64,000 nt of DNA from Bin55 sp964572845 (lineage in GTDB: Bacteria; Pseudomonadota; Gammaproteobacteria; Pseudomonadales; Azotimanducaceae): positions 62,001 to 126,000 of the forward strand of contig CAZNFX010000009.1 of assembly GCA_964572845.1 (NCBI GenBank), in the 5' to 3' direction. The notes under the pieces were generated by a model that had not been told where the DNA came from, searched no databases, and saw only the letters and a program-made list of their open reading frames with translations. The translations under genes were made by a program, and so were the position numbers. Below, piece by piece: positions 18,626 to 27,105 of this stretch (position 1 is the stretch's first letter; each line of letters opens with the position of its first letter).

Positions 18626-19141
18626 TTAGCTTTCCAGTGTGTATATTGCGGGTAGGCATCGGTACTTTCCATCCATGTCCATGCCCCTCCCAACTAAGAA
18701 CTTATCGGGAGCGGTCAATCCTATGAAGTTCGCATTACCCTTGTATTCAGTCAACTTCCTGATTAGTACGACAGTTAAGAGCTTCTTGGCTAAAGGCTCC
18801 AGTTTTTGCTGAACGAACTCGAGAGTGACTCCCTCATCCAACACTGTATCGACAATAACTACGACCTTGCCGCGAAACTCCTCGGGGTCGAATTCGGACA
18901 TGCGAGGCTCGCCTCCTGTCGTACCTCGAAATCTGCGAACGCGCAGGCAGGCAAGTGAAACGTCTACGTCCATGCGCCGCATAAGGTCCCAAGTTATGGG
19001 AACGGCTCCCTTCAAGACGCAGACAAAGACCGGCTCTTCATGTTCAAGCTCTACATTCAACTGAACCGCCAATCGATCTATTGCCTTTTCGATTTCCTGT
19101 TCCGAATACAGCAGCGTTGCATTGGATGGCAAGGTGTTCAC
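18626..19141 (-). CDS. hpt: hypoxanthine(-guanine) phosphoribosyltransferase
   Basis: A 171-residue type I phosphoribosyltransferase. The PRPP loop is VVIVDTVLDEGVTLEFVQ, and EPVFVCVLKGAVPITWDLMRR is the N-terminal pyrophosphate-binding loop region. It converts hypoxanthine (or guanine) and PRPP to IMP (or GMP). Its start is GTG 19141, overlapping the mscS stop as GTGA, and its stop abuts the mtiP start. The order mscS-hpt-mtiP makes a short salvage route: methylthioinosine to hypoxanthine to IMP. The loop has D-T where many Hpt proteins have E-D, a variation seen in proteobacterial homologues beside mtiP as far as I recall. Confidence 0.85.
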   Translation of the reverse strand: MNTLPSNATLLYSEQEIEKAIDRLAVQLNVELEHEEPVFVCVLKGAVPITWDLMRRMDVDVSLACLRVRRFRGTTGGEPRMSEFDPEEFRGKVVVIVDTVLDEGVTLEFVQQKLEPLAKKLLTVVLIRKLTEYKGNANFIGLTAPDKFLVGRGMDMDGKYRCLPAIYTLES

Positions 19142-20244
19142 GGTCGTTCTGGACCAATTTGATCCGCGAGATGAAGAGTCTGGGTTGGAAACGCAAAATC
19201 CGCATCATGGCTTTGAACGATTTCTCCTATCTTGAGTAGGACATCTTCCTTGATTTCGTGAAATTCCGTCCAAACTGTCGTCTTGGTGAAGGTGTATACG
19301 AAAAACTCTACAGCGTAGTCTCCAAAGGAAACCACGTTGACCATCAAGGTCCGATCCAAATCGATTGCATCGTGCGAGCGCAGCATCGCGCGAATGTCAT
19401 CAACAATTGCCTTTACAACAGAGAAGTCGTCGTAGCGAACTCCAAACGTTTCATAGATTCGACGGTTTAGCATGCGTGAAGGATTTTCTACTGACAAGGA
19501 CGTGAAAGTTGCATTCGGTACGTAGAGAGGTCGTTGGTCAAAAGTACGGATCAGCGTCACCCGCCAACCGATCACTTCAACCGTACCTTCAATTTCCTGA
19601 TCAGGAGACCGAATCCAATCGCCAACCGTAAATGGTTTGTCGATGAACAGCATCAGCGCACCAAAAAAATTCGCCAAGAGATCTTTTGCGGCGAAGCCCA
19701 CGGCAATTCCACCAATTCCTCCAAACGCGAGGACGCCGGTGAGACTAAAGCCGAATACCTGCAGCAAGACGAGAAGAGCAGTGATGGAGACGGATGCACG
19801 CAAGACTTTTCCTACCGCCATTGCAGTCGCAACGTCCCAACGCTCGTACTTATCTCGAGTTTTGGAGCTGCTGACCAGCTGCTCGAACGATTTGATAAGT
19901 CGCAAACCAAACCACGCCAGAATGACGATTATGCAAGCCTCTCGAATGGTTCCGACATGCTGGAAGACTTGAGTAGGCGCGTTGGGGTCAGTTCGTGTTG
20001 CTGCGTAAATGACCTGCCCTGCCCAAGTTAAGCCAACAACCCAAGTCGCCCAGGCTAGGGGTTTACTCGCCGCGAAATAAAGCGCATCGTCCCATTCAGT
20101 CGAGGTAGATTCCACGCGTTTTGCTAGCCGCCGTAGCGAAATCCTCAGGACTTGGTGCAGCGTGGCGGTGGTCGTCACGATTAGGAACACGTGCAACATC
20201 CAACCACCGTGGCTTACGAAAATATTCTGGAAGTCTTCTAACAT
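19138..20244 (-). CDS. MscS-family mechanosensitive channel
   Basis: A 368-residue membrane protein. Four to five hydrophobic segments fill the first 180 residues. The pore helix and start of the beta domain read GGIGGIAVGFAAKDLLANFFGALMLF followed by IDKPFTVGDWI, the MscS family signature. The C-terminal part (RTFDQRPLYVPNATFTSLSVENPSR) is the cytoplasmic cage region. It would open under membrane tension to release solutes on osmotic downshock. It is the first gene of the mscS-hpt-mtiP operon, overlapping hpt by 4 bp, and is divergent from lexA. Confidence 0.88.
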   Translation of the reverse strand: MLEDFQNIFVSHGGWMLHVFLIVTTTATLHQVLRISLRRLAKRVESTSTEWDDALYFAASKPLAWATWVVGLTWAGQVIYAATRTDPNAPTQVFQHVGTIREACIIVILAWFGLRLIKSFEQLVSSSKTRDKYERWDVATAMAVGKVLRASVSITALLVLLQVFGFSLTGVLAFGGIGGIAVGFAAKDLLANFFGALMLFIDKPFTVGDWIRSPDQEIEGTVEVIGWRVTLIRTFDQRPLYVPNATFTSLSVENPSRMLNRRIYETFGVRYDDFSVVKAIVDDIRAMLRSHDAIDLDRTLMVNVVSFGDYAVEFFVYTFTKTTVWTEFHEIKEDVLLKIGEIVQSHDADFAFPTQTLHLADQIGPERP

Positions 20245-20395
20245 TGAGCAACCAAAGCTGCAATCGGTTCATTGAGGCGCATAATTCTATTAAGAGTTAA
20301 TTGGGCTATTCACGGGCGGGCGCAAATCCCTGGTGATTCCTAACTAAAACTACCCGATTAGACTTGTCAATACGTACAATACTGAACAAAAACAC

Positions 20396-20424
20396 TTGAC
20401 ATTTTGTATCCATATGTATACATT
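20396..20424 (+). promoter_or_regulatory. lexA promoter (sigma-70 type)
   Basis: A perfect -35 hexamer TTGACA (20396-20401) is followed after 17 bp by TACATT (20419-20424), a 4/6 match to TATAAT. It lies 30 bp before the lexA ATG and overlaps the candidate LexA operator. Confidence 0.6.
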
Positions 20425-20429
20425 CACAC
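20414..20429 (+). promoter_or_regulatory. candidate LexA operator (SOS box)
   Basis: ATGT-ATACATTC-ACAC matches the CTGT-N8-ACAG operator at the inner TGT...ACA positions, with both outermost bases changed. It overlaps the -10 of the lexA promoter, so self-repression is expected. The LexA recognition helix (FRSPNASEEHLKAL) is nearly that of E. coli, which supports this operator type. Confidence 0.5.
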
Positions 20430-20453
20430 TATGTAAACGAGAGAGGCCCAGCA

Positions 20454-21077
20454 ATGCCACGACGCAAGACTGTAAAGCTCACCGAACGACAACAAGAGGT
20501 GCTGGATCTGATCCGCAACTGGATCTCAAACTCCGGCTATCCCCCAACGCGCCGAGACATAGCCGAGCACTTCAATTTTCGTTCGCCCAATGCATCAGAG
20601 GAACACCTCAAAGCACTAGAACGAAAAGGCGTCATTAAGGTCAACAGAAACACATCTCGAGGAATCCAAGTAAGCGGCATGTATGACGACCGGACGATTC
20701 CAGTTGTGGGACGTGTTGCTGCAGGAAGCCCAATCTTGGCGGAGGAACACATCGATAACCATGTGAGCATTCCCCATACTTTGTTCTCGCCGAAAGCCGA
20801 CTATTTTCTTACTGTTCAAGGCGACAGCATGATGCGGGCGGGGATTCTCGACGGCGATTTGCTTGCCGTCCACCGAACCACAGACGTTCGCAACAACCAG
20901 ATTGTTGTAGCTCGCATCGACGACGAAGTAACCGTCAAGAGGTTTGTCCGTGGGAACGATCCTGCCAAAATCGAGCTCCATCCAGAACATCCAAACTACG
21001 AACCCATCGTCGTCGATCTTGGATCGAAAGGATTCGAAATCGAAGGAATAAAGGTCGGACTGGTCCGCTTGGACTAG
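20454..21077 (+). CDS. lexA: LexA repressor
   Basis: A 207-residue LexA. The N-terminal winged helix (LTERQQEVLDLIRNWISNSGYPPTRRDIAEHF; recognition helix SPNASEEHLKALERKG) precedes the S24-type self-cleaving domain. The Ala90-Gly91 cleavage site is in VGRVAAGSP, catalytic Ser125 is in VQGDSMM and Lys162 in EVTVKRF, each offset by six from E. coli (84/85, 119, 156). It represses SOS genes until RecA filaments trigger cleavage. ATG 20454 follows a GAGAG stretch. The divergent neighbour is mscS, and topA is convergent downstream. No sulA is seen next to it, unlike Pseudomonas. Confidence 0.95.
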   Translation: MPRRKTVKLTERQQEVLDLIRNWISNSGYPPTRRDIAEHFNFRSPNASEEHLKALERKGVIKVNRNTSRGIQVSGMYDDRTIPVVGRVAAGSPILAEEHIDNHVSIPHTLFSPKADYFLTVQGDSMMRAGILDGDLLAVHRTTDVRNNQIVVARIDDEVTVKRFVRGNDPAKIELHPEHPNYEPIVVDLGSKGFEIEGIKVGLVRLD

Positions 21078-21153
21078 AACATTCCACTCGGACTGACGCT
21101 TGTCTGTATCTTCGAGCTAGTACCTTGACCTAACGGGAGTAGCGAATCGTTGA

Positions 21154-23838
21154 TTAACGCTTAGCCACACGTTCACCAATGTCGATCAACTGACGTCTAC
21201 GGCCACTCTTTGCTTTGGTTCGAGCGGCTTCAACCCATTTGCCATCTTTGAAAAAAGCGCTCCACGGGTTCGCTTTATCGTCCGTACGAACATAGTGCTC
21301 CTGACTCTTGCGCGAGAATCTGATCACAGTAGGACGACCCTGAGGATCCTCGACCGGTGCCGAGAGCAAGTGCCTAAACTTTGGATCCAGCTTATTCGCG
21401 TAAGGCAAGATCTCGGACACCAAAGGGGCTCGCGTCTGACGATTTTTTGGAAACTTGCTAGCCGCTAGGAACAGACCTGACGCACCGTCTCGCAATACAA
21501 AGTGATCGTCAATCCCGTCACATTCAAGTTCAGGCATAGGGATCGGGTCGGCGCGTGGGGGAGCAACCTGTCCGCTCTTTAAGATCTTCCGTGTATTGCC
21601 GCAGGCTTCATTAGAACATGCAAAGTAAGGTCCGAATCGACCAGTACGTCTAATCATCTCGCTACCGCAGCGATCGCACTCGATAGTAGGTCCATCGTAG
21701 CCGGGCTGGCTGAAGTTGCCTTCTTCGATTTCATAGCCTAGACAATCTTGATTGCCGCAAATGTGCAGCTTTCTAGTCTCATCGACAAGGAAGCAATCCA
21801 TTGCCGTCGAACACTTGGAGCATTTCCGTTTCAGTCTCAGTACCCTGCTCTCTTCGTCGTCATTTGCAGCAGTCGATTCCTCTTCGACAAGCGAAAGATT
21901 CATCGTGTGCTTGCATCTCTCTTTTGGAGGCAGTTCATATCCCTCACAACCAAGGAATGCACCAGACTTTGCCACCCTTATTAGCATTTTTCTGCCACAT
22001 TCGCCACAGCTAATATTTGTCGCAATGGGGTCGTTGCGTTGCATGTCTTTCTCTGCCGACCTCAATTGACTCGCGAATCCGGTATAGAAAGTGTTTAGAA
22101 CTTCTAACCACTCCTTGTTTCCTAATGCAATGCGGTCTAGTTCGTCTTGTTCCAATCTAGATGTAAACTCGTAGTCCATAAGGTCGCTGAAGTTGTCAAG
22201 CAGACGGTCCGTAACGAGTTCGCCTATTCGTTCGGCATAAAAGCGTCTTTGTCGCAATGAAACGTAACCACGTTCCTGAATCGTAGACGTGATCGAATCG
22301 TAGGTGCTTGGCCTTCCAATTCCTCGTTCCTCTAGTTCGCGTACAAGACTCGCCTCACGATATCTGGCAGGTGGTTTAGTGAAGTGTTGCGTCTTTTCGA
22401 TTTGAACCTCGTGAAGTACCTCGCCAACCCTGTAGCTAGGAAGCAACTGGTCGTCGTCGCTCTTAGATGCTGCAGACCACACACGTGTAAAACCATCAAA
22501 CAAAACGACTCGCCCTTGTATCTTCAGTTCGTACTCACCCGCGTTCACTGTGGTTGTCACACTCTCATAACGAGCGTTCGTCATCTGACACGCAACGAAC
22601 CGTCTCCATATCAAGTCATAGAGGCGACGTTCACTCTCATCCTGTCCCTTTAGGTCATCGGATACGACTCTAACATCAGATGGTCGAATGGCTTCGTGCG
22701 CCTCCTGTGCGGCTTTCGCCTTCGTCACATAGGTCAGTGGGGCATCCGGCATGTAGAGCGCCCCAAACCTCTCATTCACATACGATCGCACTCCTGTGAC
22801 CGCCTCATCCGAAAGGCTAGTCGAATCGGTGCGCATGTAGGTGATGAGACCATTTTCGTAGAGCCGTTGAGCAATGCGCATGGTCCGGGAAACGCTGAAT
22901 CCCAGACGTGAGCTCGCCGCCTGCTGCAAGGTAGACGTGATGAACGGAGGCCGAGGTTTGGATCCTGTAGGTCGTTTTTCATGTTTGGCAACAACAAACT
23001 CTTCCTCGTTCAATTCGCTCAGCGCATCATCAGCTTCTTTTTCGTTCTTGGGCGAAAATGCACTCCCCTGGTAGCTGACGACCTTGAATCGACGAGGTTC
23101 CTCAACATCCCCGCTTCGATTGTCGACTTTGTCCATGCGAACTAAATTCGCATAGAGTTCCCAGTATTCCTCGACATTAAACGCTCTGATTTCGCGCTCT
23201 CGTTCCACTATGAGACGAACGGCGACAGATTGGACCCGTCCTGCGGACAAGCCTCGTGCAACTTTTTTCCAGAGCAGTGGCGAGAGCTCAAATCCCACTA
23301 CACGGTCGAGAAATCTTCTCGTCTTGTATGCGTTGACTCTGTTGAGGTCGACATGACCAGGATCCGCAAACGCATCTTGAATGGCACTTTGGGTAATCTC
23401 ATTGAACACGACGCGTCTATATCGTTCAGGGTTGCCACCGATCAGTTCCTGCAGATGCCAAGCTATGGCTTCTCCTTCCCGATCCATATCGGTAGCCAGG
23501 AAGATCAAATGCGACTTTTCGGCAGCCTGCTGCAATTCCCTCACAACGTTGGCTTTTTCAGATGAAACTATCCAGGTAGCTTCCCAGTTGCGATCTGGAT
23601 TTACGCCCATGCGGCGGATGTGGTCCGCTCGAGCCTTTTTCTCCTTTGCCTTGAGCTTTTCTTCGGGACTTAGGTTTGCCGGAATGCGTTTCGGTTTTGT
23701 GCTTCTTACTTCGGAATTGCTCTTTGGCAAATCTCGAATGTGCCCTCGACTTGACTTTACAACATAGTTCTTCCCTAAATACCTATTGATGGTTCTTGCT
23801 TTATTCGGCGATTCAACAATTACCAGTGACTTTTCCAT
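21154..23838 (-). CDS. topA: DNA topoisomerase I (omega protein)
   Basis: An 894-residue type IA topoisomerase that relaxes negative supercoils. The TOPRIM domain begins SLVIVESPNKARTINRYLG, with the acidic metal-binding triad in TDMDREGEAIAWHL (D117, D119, E121). The catalytic tyrosine is Tyr334 in GLITYMRTDST. The C-terminus has three zinc-ribbon repeats (CGECGRKM...CEGY; CSKCSTAM...CGNQDC; CDRCGSEM...CSNEAC) as in E. coli TopA. A strong ribosome-binding site, GGAGAGAC, precedes ATG 23838. An inverted repeat lies in the leader just upstream. Confidence 0.96.
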   Translation of the reverse strand: MEKSLVIVESPNKARTINRYLGKNYVVKSSRGHIRDLPKSNSEVRSTKPKRIPANLSPEEKLKAKEKKARADHIRRMGVNPDRNWEATWIVSSEKANVVRELQQAAEKSHLIFLATDMDREGEAIAWHLQELIGGNPERYRRVVFNEITQSAIQDAFADPGHVDLNRVNAYKTRRFLDRVVGFELSPLLWKKVARGLSAGRVQSVAVRLIVEREREIRAFNVEEYWELYANLVRMDKVDNRSGDVEEPRRFKVVSYQGSAFSPKNEKEADDALSELNEEEFVVAKHEKRPTGSKPRPPFITSTLQQAASSRLGFSVSRTMRIAQRLYENGLITYMRTDSTSLSDEAVTGVRSYVNERFGALYMPDAPLTYVTKAKAAQEAHEAIRPSDVRVVSDDLKGQDESERRLYDLIWRRFVACQMTNARYESVTTTVNAGEYELKIQGRVVLFDGFTRVWSAASKSDDDQLLPSYRVGEVLHEVQIEKTQHFTKPPARYREASLVRELEERGIGRPSTYDSITSTIQERGYVSLRQRRFYAERIGELVTDRLLDNFSDLMDYEFTSRLEQDELDRIALGNKEWLEVLNTFYTGFASQLRSAEKDMQRNDPIATNISCGECGRKMLIRVAKSGAFLGCEGYELPPKERCKHTMNLSLVEEESTAANDDEESRVLRLKRKCSKCSTAMDCFLVDETRKLHICGNQDCLGYEIEEGNFSQPGYDGPTIECDRCGSEMIRRTGRFGPYFACSNEACGNTRKILKSGQVAPPRADPIPMPELECDGIDDHFVLRDGASGLFLAASKFPKNRQTRAPLVSEILPYANKLDPKFRHLLSAPVEDPQGRPTVIRFSRKSQEHYVRTDDKANPWSAFFKDGKWVEAARTKAKSGRRRQLIDIGERVAKR

Positions 23839-23854
23839 GTCTCTCCTTCAGGCT

Positions 23855-23883
23855 GGCACCTTCCATTCCATAGCACCGGTGCC
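23855..23883 (-). repeat. inverted repeat in the topA leader
   Basis: GGCACC (23855-23860) and GGTGCC (23878-23883) form a 6-bp stem with a 17-nt loop, about 8 bp upstream of the topA ribosome-binding site. The right arm is also part of the palindrome GCACCGGTGC (23873-23882). It could be a 5' UTR hairpin or a protein site; nothing else supports a role. Confidence 0.3.
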
Positions 23884-24082
23884 TCGTGCATTCATATATT
23901 TACACAATTCGAACATTGGAACCCCTGCGGCCGATGCTGGTGGATTCCAATGGAACGTTACATTGCAGCGAAAACAAGACTCATAGACAGCGCCGTTGCC
24001 AAAAGTTCACTCTGGGGATTATGCGTCTCTACATCGATCAATTGTGTGTAGATGAGGAACGGTTCAAGCGTGCACTAGATCG
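23884..24082. other. intergenic region upstream of topA
   Basis: Together with the leader, this forms a gap of 244 bp between topA and the next minus-strand gene. It should contain the topA promoter; an A/T-rich stretch (TAAATATAT on the minus strand near 23900) is a candidate -10 region. I see no gene; the plus-strand frame from 23886 into the neighbouring gene lacks family features. Confidence 0.3.
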
Positions 24083-24709
24083 CTATGGAACATTCCTTGC
24101 AACGGATGCAATATTGAGCTCCATGAGTTGATCCAGACCTATTGACATTTGAGCGATGAATCTGTCTGCGGTTGTATCGATGGTTTCATTTCCAATCCAT
24201 GACACGGTTTGTGGTGTGCATTGAATAGCCACAAGTCTTCCAGGTAGACTCTCCAACACTTTCTGTATTTCACTCCAATATGAGCTATCCATCTGGTTCT
24301 GCACGTCGCGCAACGGTGGATCGGCCACATAGCCATCAATCGGCGAATTGTTCTTTGCAGACTTGAGCAAACGCCAAGTTGGAATTTCAGCAAATTCCTC
24401 CGTATAGTGCTTTCCCCATACAACACATTGGATCATAGGTGTCTTGACTCGACCACCTGAAGTGACTCGTTCATGCATGGGTGCGTTCACATTGCGCACC
24501 GACTCGCTTCCAATATGGAGACCTTGCTTCCTGGCTTCAATTCGCATTTGGCCAATGAGCCGTTCCCGTTTCGATGGCAAGACCGCGAGCATTCCACCGA
24601 AGATGATCAGCATCGCAGTTGTTAGCATTATCCAGAGCATGGATCTCGCTTGCATAATTGACGAGTAAATTTGTACATAATTAGCGCCATTGCATTTCGA
24701 TTGCGTCAC
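24083..24709 (-). CDS. hypothetical membrane-anchored protein near topA
   Basis: An unrecognised protein of 190-208 residues. One transmembrane segment (SMLWIMLTTAMLIIFGGML) is followed by PSKRERLIGQMRIEARKQGL, a basic stretch that would sit on the cytoplasmic face, then a mixed soluble region with several tryptophans (CVVWGKHYTEEFAEIP, SSYWSEIQKVLESLPGRL, TVSWIGNE). The first start is GTG 24709; ATG 24655, which puts the membrane segment at the N-terminus, is more likely although neither has a clear ribosome-binding site. Similar short anchored proteins occur near lexA/topA in Pseudomonas, but I cannot confirm homology. It is divergent from the usp gene. Confidence 0.6.
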   Translation of the reverse strand: MTQSKCNGANYVQIYSSIMQARSMLWIMLTTAMLIIFGGMLAVLPSKRERLIGQMRIEARKQGLHIGSESVRNVNAPMHERVTSGGRVKTPMIQCVVWGKHYTEEFAEIPTWRLLKSAKNNSPIDGYVADPPLRDVQNQMDSSYWSEIQKVLESLPGRLVAIQCTPQTVSWIGNETIDTTADRFIAQMSIGLDQLMELNIASVARNVP

Positions 24710-24718
24710 TGATTGACA

Positions 24719-25165
24719 ATGTCTAAGTATTCCCGAGTACTACTTGCCGTCGATTTGACCGAGGATTGCAGACATGTCGCGGAGCAAGCCTCGATGCTGT
24801 CAGATTTTTATGAAGCACAGCTGCATATTGTTCATGTTATAGAACCGCAAAGCTTGGCATATGGCGATGAAATTCCCATGGATCTATCCTCACTTCATGA
24901 AGCCATATACGATCAAGCTGAGTCTTACTTGCGAGAATTATCCTCAGAGTTCAAGATTTCAAAAGACCGGCAACACCTTGCATTTGGTCGTACTGACACC
25001 GAAATTCACAGAATCGCGACAGAGAACGAGATTGATGTCATAGTTGTTGGGAGCCATGGCAGACATGGATTAGCCATTTTGTTTGGATCGACATTAAACG
25101 GAGTACTTCAGAAAGCTACCTGCGACGTGTTAGCCGTACGAGTCGGCGAAACACATACGCATTAG
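24719..25165 (+). CDS. universal stress protein, UspA family
   Basis: A 148-residue single-domain Usp. It begins YSRVLLAVDLTEDCRHVAEQA, and the C-terminal nucleotide-binding motif is GSHGRHG followed about nine residues later by GST (GSHGRHGLAILFGSTLN), the G-x2-G-x9-G(S/T) pattern of ATP-binding members. Usp proteins help survival under starvation, oxidative or DNA stress; the exact role here is unknown. ATG 24719 is preferred over an in-frame TTG two codons upstream because it gives the family N-terminus (MSKYSRVLLAVD). The gene is divergent from a membrane-anchored gene and is followed after 16 bp by slt. Confidence 0.88.
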   Translation: MSKYSRVLLAVDLTEDCRHVAEQASMLSDFYEAQLHIVHVIEPQSLAYGDEIPMDLSSLHEAIYDQAESYLRELSSEFKISKDRQHLAFGRTDTEIHRIATENEIDVIVVGSHGRHGLAILFGSTLNGVLQKATCDVLAVRVGETHTH

Positions 25166-25181
25166 CCTCAGCTTCTCCAAT

Positions 25182-27074
25182 ATGAAGGTACTGACGATCA
25201 CAGGGTTCATCATAGCGGCGGCGCTATGCGTTGCTCCAGCCAATGCGCTTGACGATTTGGTTGAGCTTCGAAGCAAATACAAGCAGGCCAAGCTAGCAAG
25301 AGACTCGGGCAGGACCACGGAGTATCGCAGCCTGAAAGAGGAACTTCGAGAGTATCCACTCTTCGTTTACCTTGAGTACCACGAGGCGATTGCCAGACTG
25401 TCCTCTCATACGCCTGACCGAGCACTTGAAATCAAGGAGAGGCTTAGTGAATCGGTCTTGTCAGAGGAGTTTTTCAAACGATGGTTGGATGCTCAAGCCA
25501 AAGCTGGCAGGTGGCAAACTTACACAACCTACTACATCCCATCAACTGATGCTGCAGAGCAGTGCCGCTACTTGAACGCTCTGAATCGAATTGGGCAGAG
25601 GGAATTGGCGTTGTCGCTCGTGCCGTCACTATGGATTGTCGGCGTCTCCCAACCGAAAGAATGTGATCCGATTTTTGGCACATGGATCAACAACGGAAAT
25701 GTTACGCCCGAAATCGCTTGGCAACGATTACAGCTTGCTGTTGCGGAAGACTCCCTCGTACTGGCAAGATACCTAATGCGCTTCTTTCCTCCAGCTGAAC
25801 GAAGTCGTGCCCAGCTACTTTACGACGTGCATGTGCGACCGGGTTTGGTAAAGAACATTCGTCGTTTTTCTGACGACGAGTGGGGACGTAAGGCCCTTGT
25901 GCACGGTCTCAGAGAATTTGCCATTGACAATGGGATAGAGTCTCGGGAGCTGTGGGACGAATACCACCCACAGTTTTCATTCGACGACGAAACCATACTG
26001 CAAACAGATAGCCACTTGGCGTTTTGGGCTGCTCGGGAGGGTCAGCTTGTTCTTCCGATCAATCAAGAGTTCGATGCCCAAACAATTGAACGAGTCGCAG
26101 ACGCCGCAATGGCACTTGAACAGTGGCATTGGGCTCACCAATGGCTCGAACAATATCCAGATGCCCAGCAGTCAAGCTATAAGTGGCGATTCTGGTCGTC
26201 GATTCTCCAATTGAAACTAGGACGTGAGGAAGCTCAAAGTTCACTCGAGGATTTGGCTACCGAACGAACCTACTACGGATTTCTTGCGGCGGACGAACTC
26301 GGTCTGCCTATTCAATTGAACGGATTTGTGTGGCCTAATCCTAAGGAGCAACGCGAGAAATACCTTCAAGATCCCCGCATCGCAAGGATATTCGAACTCT
26401 ATGCTCTTGGGGACCAAGCAAGTGCCAAAAAGGAATGGAGATGGCTACTCCCTCAGATCGACCAGGATGCCAAGTCGTGGATCGCACATGAAATAGCGAA
26501 CATCGGATGGACCTACGATGCGATACAAGCGGCCTTCTCGGCAGACGCTTTTGACCTAATCGACGCGCGTTTTCCAATCCTTTATATGGACGCCTTCAAG
26601 CGTAATGCCCACATGACAAACTTAAGCCTTCCTGTCTTGTTAGCAATAACTCGACAGGAGAGCGCTTTCAACGCCAATGCAGTTTCGCCCGTTGGCGCAC
26701 GCGGACTGATGCAACTCATGCTTCCTACAGCGCGTCGGACCGCAAGCAACATTCGGACAGGGAGACCATCTCCAACCTCACTGCTTGATCCTGCAACTAA
26801 CATCTACCTAGGATCACATCACTTTGTGGAGTTGTTAGAGGAGTTTCACGACAATCGTGTTCTGGCGTTCGCAGCGTACAACGCAGGGTCGCACCGAGTA
26901 AGAGAATGGATCAAAAATTCAAGTGGCATGGACACTAGGGTTTGGATTGAGACAATTCCATTTGGAGAAACTCGCAACTACGTCAAGAACGTAATTGCAT
27001 TTACCCAAGTCTACAGTCAGATTCTAGACATTCCAGTGCCTGTATTGGAAGACCACGAGCGAACCATTCCCTAG
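25182..27074 (+). CDS. slt: soluble lytic murein transglycosylase
   Basis: A 630-residue periplasmic enzyme with a signal peptide (MKVLTITGFIIAAALCVAPANA). The first about 450 residues are the alpha-helical superhelix (U and L domains). The C-terminal goose-lysozyme-like domain carries the catalytic Glu493 in ITRQESAFNANAVSPVGARGLMQLM, with AAYNAGSHRV and ETRNYVKNV completing the Slt70 signature. It cleaves the MurNAc-GlcNAc bond of peptidoglycan to form 1,6-anhydro ends. Length matches E. coli Slt70 (645). It lies between usp and tatD on the same strand with short gaps. Confidence 0.92.
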   Translation: MKVLTITGFIIAAALCVAPANALDDLVELRSKYKQAKLARDSGRTTEYRSLKEELREYPLFVYLEYHEAIARLSSHTPDRALEIKERLSESVLSEEFFKRWLDAQAKAGRWQTYTTYYIPSTDAAEQCRYLNALNRIGQRELALSLVPSLWIVGVSQPKECDPIFGTWINNGNVTPEIAWQRLQLAVAEDSLVLARYLMRFFPPAERSRAQLLYDVHVRPGLVKNIRRFSDDEWGRKALVHGLREFAIDNGIESRELWDEYHPQFSFDDETILQTDSHLAFWAAREGQLVLPINQEFDAQTIERVADAAMALEQWHWAHQWLEQYPDAQQSSYKWRFWSSILQLKLGREEAQSSLEDLATERTYYGFLAADELGLPIQLNGFVWPNPKEQREKYLQDPRIARIFELYALGDQASAKKEWRWLLPQIDQDAKSWIAHEIANIGWTYDAIQAAFSADAFDLIDARFPILYMDAFKRNAHMTNLSLPVLLAITRQESAFNANAVSPVGARGLMQLMLPTARRTASNIRTGRPSPTSLLDPATNIYLGSHHFVELLEEFHDNRVLAFAAYNAGSHRVREWIKNSSGMDTRVWIETIPFGETRNYVKNVIAFTQVYSQILDIPVPVLEDHERTIP

Positions 27075-27105
27075 AACGTCATTCCGACTGGAACGGGTCT
27101 TACAA

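Noticed and set aside
23886..24131. Plus-strand 81-residue frame upstream of topA
   Set aside because: Overlaps the end of the membrane-anchored gene antisense and lacks features or a ribosome-binding site.
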